A stretch of DNA of 26,364 nt from a virus: positions 1-26,364 of the IMG/VR virus record IMGVR_UViG_3300045912_000098; one strand, given 5' to 3'. The notes below the pieces were generated by a model, which did no database searches, was not told the DNA's origin, and saw only the letters and a list, made by a program, of their open reading frames with translations. How positions within the stretch are numbered: position 1 is the stretch's first letter; the number at the start of each line of letters is the position of its first letter. Shown piece after piece: positions 22,050 through 26,364 of this stretch. The position numbers and the translations under genes are program-made.

Positions 22050-23028
22050 GTACCTTGTGTTGGTCAAGGAATCCGCCTACGGCGAGACGATGGCCAATCC
22101 CGTGTGGGGGACCGACGCCATCGTGGTACGCCTAGCGGGACCGAACCGCTTCACGCCCCGCCCCGCGCGGCCGCTGGTGCAAATCCCCTACGGCGGCGGC
22201 GTCAACATCCGCCACTACACGACCTCGGGCAAGTTCGCGATCACGGGATCGCTGACGACCGAACTGTACGCGAGCCAAGCGGCGTTCCTGCTCAACTGGT
22301 GCGCCACGCGGATCAACACCGGGCGCACCACGCCCTGGACGACCACCGACGCGGGCGGCGTGATGCCCGTAGGCGACCTCGCGTCCGTCACCTGCTACCA
22401 CGCCATCCGCCGCAACGACGGCACCACCAAGCGGCGCAAGTACGTCGGCACCAAGGTCCATTCATGGCGGCTGGAGGGCAACGACACCGACCAGCAATTC
22501 ATGCTGAGCCTTGAGCTTCAATCCAAGAAAATGCACGGCAACATCATCGACGCCTCGAACGACCCCGATGCAGTCGAGTTCCCCGAACCGCTCGATTCCG
22601 ACTACCCGACCGACCTGTACCTGTTCACCCACACGGTCGGCGGCTTCACGCTCGATTCGGTGCGCTCGATCTATTCCAGCATGTCCATCAATGTGCAAAA
22701 TTCGATGGATGCGCGGTTCTTCGAGGCCCCGTTCATCTACCTGGACCAGTTCCGGGGCCGAGCGGCCACCATGTCGATCAAGGGTTTGTACAAGGCCAAC
22801 CCCGACGACCGCGCGGCGTTCGAGGCGATCGACACCCACGAGGCGGAAGTCGTGATCGACAACGGCGACATCACGACCACGATCCAGTTCAACGGCAACA
22901 ACGTGCTCGATCAGATCACGGACGATCTGCCTCTCGACCGCGTGTTTGAGCAGGAGTTTCTGCTGGCCACGCAATGGGACAACGCGGTCCACGAAGACCT
23001 GTCGGTCAGCGTGACGGAAAATCCCTGA
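22033..23028 (+). CDS. Putative major tail tube protein
   Basis: A 331-residue protein starting MASSFEYLVLVKESAYGETM. It is beta-rich, with paired halves: LVQIPYGGGVNIRHYTTSGK and SLTTELYASQAAFLLNWCAT in the first, FTLDSVRSIYSSMSINVQNS and AATMSIKGLYKANPDDRAAF in the second. Two repeated beta-sandwich halves with a helix between them are typical of tail tube proteins of siphoviruses, forming stacked hexameric rings. The place between the terminator-like gene and the tape-measure module fits well. Sheath-like features are absent. ATG 22033 lies inside the glycosyltransferase gene; the overlap is 17 bases. Confidence 0.72.
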   Translation: MASSFEYLVLVKESAYGETMANPVWGTDAIVVRLAGPNRFTPRPARPLVQIPYGGGVNIRHYTTSGKFAITGSLTTELYASQAAFLLNWCATRINTGRTTPWTTTDAGGVMPVGDLASVTCYHAIRRNDGTTKRRKYVGTKVHSWRLEGNDTDQQFMLSLELQSKKMHGNIIDASNDPDAVEFPEPLDSDYPTDLYLFTHTVGGFTLDSVRSIYSSMSINVQNSMDARFFEAPFIYLDQFRGRAATMSIKGLYKANPDDRAAFEAIDTHEAEVVIDNGDITTTIQFNGNNVLDQITDDLPLDRVFEQEFLLATQWDNAVHEDLSVSVTENP

Positions 23029-23714
23029 TGGCGCGTGTCAGCGCCGCATTCCGCGTGCCCTATCATCGCGTCGAGCCGATCGACCCGTTCTGGGGGCTGG
23101 CCGACGAGCGGACGCGCGCCGCGTTCCGCAAGGAAGTGGTCAAGGCCGTGCTCGCCGAGAAGGACAGGGATTTGGCGGCGGGCCTGGACCGGCGCGGCCG
23201 GCGCATGAAGCGCATCAGCGAATGGACGCGCTTACATCGTCGCTCCGAGATGGGCAAGGCCGACCCCGACGCGCCGCCGCTGACGCCCGCGCACGGACTG
23301 TCGCGCACCCGCGCCTATCTTGACGGCCGCGCCCTGGCCGATGAAGCTGAGTTCTTCTGGCGCGGCGGCTGGGGCCGGATTCTCCACTTTCACCGCATCG
23401 GTGCCGGCCGGCTCCCCGTCCGCGACGTGATCGGAGTCTCGGACATGCTGCTTGCCCGCGTCCAAAATCGCATGGAAGCCTGGTGGAAAGCGTATCGCGC
23501 GGGCGTCGTGGAGCAGGCGGAGCGGGACGCGGAACGGTTCCGCGTGGTCGTGCCGTCGCGAGCCCCGGCGCGCCGCGAGCCGCCGCGATCACGGCGCAAG
23601 GCCGTGGCGACCCCCGTCACGCCCAAGGTGATTACCTATCACACGCGCCGCGAGCCGGAAGCCCCCGCCGACTTCTCGACGGGCTGGCGTCAATTCCGCG
23701 TGCCGGGGAGATAG
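23028..23714 (+). CDS. Virion-morphogenesis-like tail protein
   Basis: A 228-residue basic protein from ATG 23028, sharing its A with the tail-tube stop; the frame extends upstream inside that gene but as a shadow. The middle part, LSRTRAYLDGRALADEAEFF followed by GWGRILHFHRIGAG and RLPVRDVIGVSD, resembles phage virion-morphogenesis (gpG-type) proteins, where a His-rich beta region leads to a PxR-like end. After about residue 165 an Arg/Pro-rich tail with low complexity follows, ending FSTGWRQFRVPGR. It probably helps tail completion. The family match is by eye only. Confidence 0.55.
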   Translation: MARVSAAFRVPYHRVEPIDPFWGLADERTRAAFRKEVVKAVLAEKDRDLAAGLDRRGRRMKRISEWTRLHRRSEMGKADPDAPPLTPAHGLSRTRAYLDGRALADEAEFFWRGGWGRILHFHRIGAGRLPVRDVIGVSDMLLARVQNRMEAWWKAYRAGVVEQAERDAERFRVVVPSRAPARREPPRSRRKAVATPVTPKVITYHTRREPEAPADFSTGWRQFRVPGR

Positions 23715-23719
23715 AGGCC

Positions 23720-24277
23720 GTGGCGCAGTTCATCGACACCGGATTGGTCAACCTCGAGCGCAAGCTCGACCGCATGGCGAATCCCGATTTCGCCCCGCTG
23801 ATGGAGCAATGGGAAAAGGTGATCGTCGAGGATAACCGGCAGGGCGTCCTCTCGGGACTCGACAAGGATGGACGCCCGCTCGCGCCCGTGACCTATCGAG
23901 GCGGTATTGCCAAGCCGACGCGACGACGGCGCAACGCCCGGTTCGGCACCACGGCCGGCACGTTCAAGCCGGGCTCCGGCGGCAACCTTTCGCCGTCCGA
24001 GTATCGCACGTTGACCGGGCCGCCGCTGGCCCCGAGGCGCGAGGAGTCGCGCGTCATCACCAATCTCGTCACGCGCAGCGGTCGCACGGGAACGACCTGG
24101 CACGCCGAAGCCGCGTGGGCCGATGTCGTCAGTGAGGATGGAATCCCGTTCCTCGACGCCCACTTCGAGGGGCGCAAGCAGAAGCGACGCGACCTGCGCG
24201 GCGTGCGACCCTGGGGGATCGCCGAAGCGCGGCGACTGCTTCGCGCCTATGTCCGTCGGCTATGGCGCAGCCTCTGA
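23720..24277 (+). CDS. Second tail-assembly protein, gpG-like
   Basis: A 185-residue protein from GTG 23720 with GGGGAG about 10 bases upstream; the frame is open further upstream within the previous gene. The N-terminus has LVNLERKLDRMANPDFAPLM and the segment RQGVLSGLDKDGRPLAPVTY, a frequent pattern of phage virion-morphogenesis and head-tail proteins. The C-terminal half contains PFLDAHFEGRKQKRRDLRGV and a final helix (EARRLLRAYVRRLWRSL). It may act with the previous protein in completing the tail. A minus-strand gene overlaps its last 18 bases. Confidence 0.55.
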   Translation: MAQFIDTGLVNLERKLDRMANPDFAPLMEQWEKVIVEDNRQGVLSGLDKDGRPLAPVTYRGGIAKPTRRRRNARFGTTAGTFKPGSGGNLSPSEYRTLTGPPLAPRREESRVITNLVTRSGRTGTTWHAEAAWADVVSEDGIPFLDAHFEGRKQKRRDLRGVRPWGIAEARRLLRAYVRRLWRSL

Positions 24278-24676
24278 ACGGCCGGGCATCAACCGCAACT
24301 CGTGACGGCAGGCATACCACAGTTGGTCTCTCCGGTCGCCTTCGAGGATGCGTAGTTGGACCGGGCGCAAGGGATCGTCCGCGCCGCCGTCATCGGCCGT
24401 GACCAGTGCCCTCGTTCCCGCCGGAACGCGACAGACGTTCTCGCGGTCGTCGAACGGTCGCAATTGGATCGTGTGCGCGGTCTCGCTCCCTTCCTCAAGT
24501 TCGGCCTGAATGTACGGCTTGTACCAGTCGGCGATCACCAGAACGACGGCGGAGCCGGGGGCAAGACGGTCCACGTCGGGACGATCCGCCACGGCGGGCG
24601 GATCAACCGCCGGTGAACCGCATCCGTAAGCCGAAAGGCATGACGCAATGAGCACGGGCGGCAACGACGAACGCAT
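24260..24676 (-). CDS. Reverse-strand lipoprotein-like protein, moron candidate
   Basis: A 138-residue protein read on the minus strand, the only gene in this direction. ATG 24674-24676 is preceded by GAGGA at 24685-24689 (minus strand) with eight bases spacing, a good ribosome binding site. The N-terminus MRSSLPPVLIASCLSAYGCG is short and hydrophobic with two possible lipobox Cys (IASC and AYGC). The mature part (ADWYKPYIQAELEEGSETAH, CRVPAGTRALVTADD, VQLRILEGDRRDQLWYACRH) looks like a small SH3-like beta domain. Normal composition (W, Y, K) separates it from the Arg/Ser-rich shadows on the opposite strand. Opposite orientation and position fill the gap between tail genes. A prophage-expressed moron such as a superinfection-exclusion lipoprotein is possible. 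Confidence 0.6.
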   Translation of the reverse strand: MRSSLPPVLIASCLSAYGCGSPAVDPPAVADRPDVDRLAPGSAVVLVIADWYKPYIQAELEEGSETAHTIQLRPFDDRENVCRVPAGTRALVTADDGGADDPLRPVQLRILEGDRRDQLWYACRHELRLMPGRSEAAP

Positions 24677-26364
24677 TCGGTTAGTCCTCGATACGGTCGG
24701 GAAGCAGGGTCTCGACGACCTCAAACGCGCGGCCGCCGACGCCAAGGATCAGTTTAGCGCGTTCCGCGTCGAGATTGAACGGACGACCTCCGCCAAGCGG
24801 CGAGTCTTCGACCTCGGGGCGCGGATGAAGACGGCCGAAGCGGAGATGTTCGCCGCTCGGATCGCCCAGCAACGCCAGGAGCAGGAGGAAGCCGAGCGAA
24901 CCGAGGCGATCATGGATCGCGCGATGCGCCGAACCGTCTCGGCGCACAACGCCAGCCAGAAAGCCGTAGCGCAATCCGCCGAAGCCGACCGCGATTCCGC
25001 CAAGGCGAAGATGGGGGCCGCGCAAGCCGCCCTGGAACTGTCCCGTGGCCTGGAAGACCTCGCCACGGGCGGCTTCATGGGGATTCTGAACAATATTCCC
25101 CGCATGGTCGAAGGCGTCGGCCGCGCCATCGGCCTGACGCTCGCCAAGGTGATGGCGCTCTCGACCGCCGTCACCATGACCGCGACGGCTGTTTATGTCT
25201 TGTTTCGCAATTGGGATCAGGTCACGGAGGTCTTCGGCAAGTCCGGCGTCCCCACGGAAGACCTGATCGGCAAGATGGGACGCCTGGAGAAAGCCATCAA
25301 GGGGAACAAGGACGAACTCGACAAGCTCACGCAATCGACCTCGATGTCGGTCACGGAAATCGAGCGCTACAACAAGCTCACCGAGGAAACCGCGCGGCTG
25401 GAAAAGCTCAAGGCCGACGAGATGGAGCGGCAGCAGCGCATCAAGCGCGTCGATGAAGCGAAGGACCCCAAGGTCGTCGGCGAAATGGCGTCCGCCAAGG
25501 AAGTGATGCAGACGCTGATGAGCGATAAGGACGCCATTGTCCGCGCGATCCAGGATTCCATGCCGCAGGCCGCGATCCAGGCCGTCAACGCGCAGTTGAA
25601 TCAGGTCATCCGCCAGCGGCACGAGGCGTTCACCAGGGGCGACCTCGCCGAACGCAAGCGCATCCCCGAATACGATCAGGAGATCGCCCGATTGGCTTCG
25701 TTGCGGAATCAGAAGATCGCGCAACGTCAAGGCGACGCCAAGGTGTTGTTCGACAAGGCGATGGAGGGGGACGCCGCCGCGATCGCCCAACTCGCCGGAG
25801 TCCCCGGCCTGACGCCCGGCCAGCGCTCGGTTATCGACGTCGCGAGCCCAGAATACCAGGCCGCGCAGCGCCGCGCCAAGCATGAGAACGTCGAGTTCTT
25901 CCGGCAAAGAGACGTCATGACGGACGAACTGAACAGGCAGGGCGCGGAGTTCGAGGCGGCCGGCAAGATCGACAACGAACTCCAGGAAGCCGCCGCGAAA
26001 CTTATCAACGACACGACGCAGCACATGGGCAAGGTCTGGGAAGACGAAGTGAAAGCCCGCGTCGAGATCGGCAAGGAAGCGCGCGACGCGCAGCGCAAAC
26101 ATCAGGATTGGCGCGACAAGAAGACCGAGGAACAAACCCGCATGGATGTTGATTTACTGAAGAAAGGGACGATCGACGAGGAGGCAGCCGCCGCGCTGGC
26201 TCAGGCTCGCGCCATGGGGGGATGGCGCGACGAGATGGGCAACCTCGTCCGTGCGACGCCCCAGCAGCAGAACCGGGCGCTCGTGGAAGACCTGCACCGC
26301 AACCTGGCCGCGACCAATCCGGCGTTCCAGGGGGCGCGTGGGCGCAACGCCGCCGTCCAGATCG
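24648..26364 (+). CDS. Tape measure protein, N-terminal part (runs off the window)
   Basis: Open from ATG 24648 to the window end (about 572 residues) with no stop. It begins MSTGGNDERIRLVLDTVGKQ, then long charged helices (MKTAEAEMFAARIAQQRQEQ, LTEETARLEKLKADEMERQQ and others) typical of tape measures that fix tail length. A hydrophobic segment at about residues 145-185 (GLTLAKVMALSTAVTMTATA) fits the membrane-inserting part used during DNA ejection. Position after the tail tube and assembly genes supports it. The total length, and hence predicted tail length, cannot be known because the gene is cut. The first 29 bases overlap the reverse-strand gene. Confidence 0.8.
   Translation, partial: MSTGGNDERIRLVLDTVGKQGLDDLKRAAADAKDQFSAFRVEIERTTSAKRRVFDLGARMKTAEAEMFAARIAQQRQEQEEAERTEAIMDRAMRRTVSAHNASQKAVAQSAEADRDSAKAKMGAAQAALELSRGLEDLATGGFMGILNNIPRMVEGVGRAIGLTLAKVMALSTAVTMTATAVYVLFRNWDQVTEVFGKSGVPTEDLIGKMGRLEKAIKGNKDELDKLTQSTSMSVTEIERYNKLTEETARLEKLKADEMERQQRIKRVDEAKDPKVVGEMASAKEVMQTLMSDKDAIVRAIQDSMPQAAIQAVNAQLNQVIRQRHEAFTRGDLAERKRIPEYDQEIARLASLRNQKIAQRQGDAKVLFDKAMEGDAAAIAQLAGVPGLTPGQRSVIDVASPEYQAAQRRAKHENVEFFRQRDVMTDELNRQGAEFEAAGKIDNELQEAAAKLINDTTQHMGKVWEDEVKARVEIGKEARDAQRKHQDWRDKKTEEQTRMDVDLLKKGTIDEEAAAALAQARAMGGWRDEMGNLVRATPQQQNRALVEDLHRNLAATNPAFQGARGRNAAVQI
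24685..24689 (-). promoter_or_regulatory. Ribosome binding site of the reverse-strand gene
   Basis: GAGGA on the minus strand, eight bases before the ATG of the lipoprotein-like gene. It lies inside the first codons of the tape measure gene, so it may be chance, but the spacing is ideal and it decides the start. Confidence 0.5.

Noticed and set aside
24406-24651. + strand frame ending in ATGA at the tape measure start
   Set aside because: The overlap looks like an operon junction, but the product is an Arg/Ser/Pro-rich shadow without ribosome binding site; the minus-strand frame has normal composition and a good ribosome binding site.
1-26364. tRNA, rRNA, CRISPR, insertion sequence or attachment site
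   Set aside because: I saw no cloverleaf-like gene, transposase, terminal inverted repeats, spacer array or integrase with att-like repeats. A tRNA scan and repeat search would be needed to exclude small cases.

Overview
The window is GC-rich (by eye well above 60%) and almost fully coding. Nearly every gene lies on the + strand, tightly packed with ATGA, GTGA or TTGA stop/start overlaps. The gene content is the morphogenesis module of a tailed phage or prophage: large terminase, portal, scaffold, major capsid protein, tail spike-like proteins, tail tube and tape measure. A tape measure with a tail-tube protein, and no visible sheath gene, suggests siphovirus morphology. No integrase, repressor, replication gene or tRNA is visible, so a free phage cannot be told from a prophage. 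The host is not determinable; high GC, frequent GTG/TTG starts and polysaccharide-directed enzymes would fit a planctomycete-like or other environmental high-GC bacterium, but this is only an impression.

Layout. 1-2491: small membrane protein, probable small terminase-position gene, large terminase (TerL) and two small unknown genes. 2488-6655: portal protein, then a cassette of two proteins sharing a 42-residue N-terminal module with unrelated C-termini (one carries a PD-(D/E)XK-like motif), with a small acidic protein encoded between them. 6734-9299: a helical protein, coiled-coil scaffold, major capsid protein and a probable decoration protein. 9300-9778: small unknown gene and an unusually AT-rich spacer with palindromes. 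9779-9982: a two-helix membrane protein (holin candidate). 10003-19579: host-contact genes: a beta-helix spike with a LamG-like insert, a 1396-residue protein with six FN3 domains and a heparinase II/III-like lyase, beta-rich structural proteins and a repeat-bearing fibre. 19583-23028: neck/connector-like and tail-terminator-like genes, a GT4-like glycosyltransferase and the tail tube. 23028-26364: two tail-completion-like genes, a minus-strand lipoprotein-like gene filling the only gap, and the start of the tape measure, cut by the window edge.

How it works together: TerL packages DNA through the portal into a head built from capsid and scaffold; connector, terminator, tube and tape-measure proteins build the tail; spike, lyase and fibre proteins probably bind and degrade host surface glycans. 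Four parts do not fit the standard plan and are the best leads: the paired-module cassette after the portal, the glycosyltransferase inside the tail operon, the reverse-strand lipoprotein-like gene before the tape measure, and the large FN3-lyase protein.
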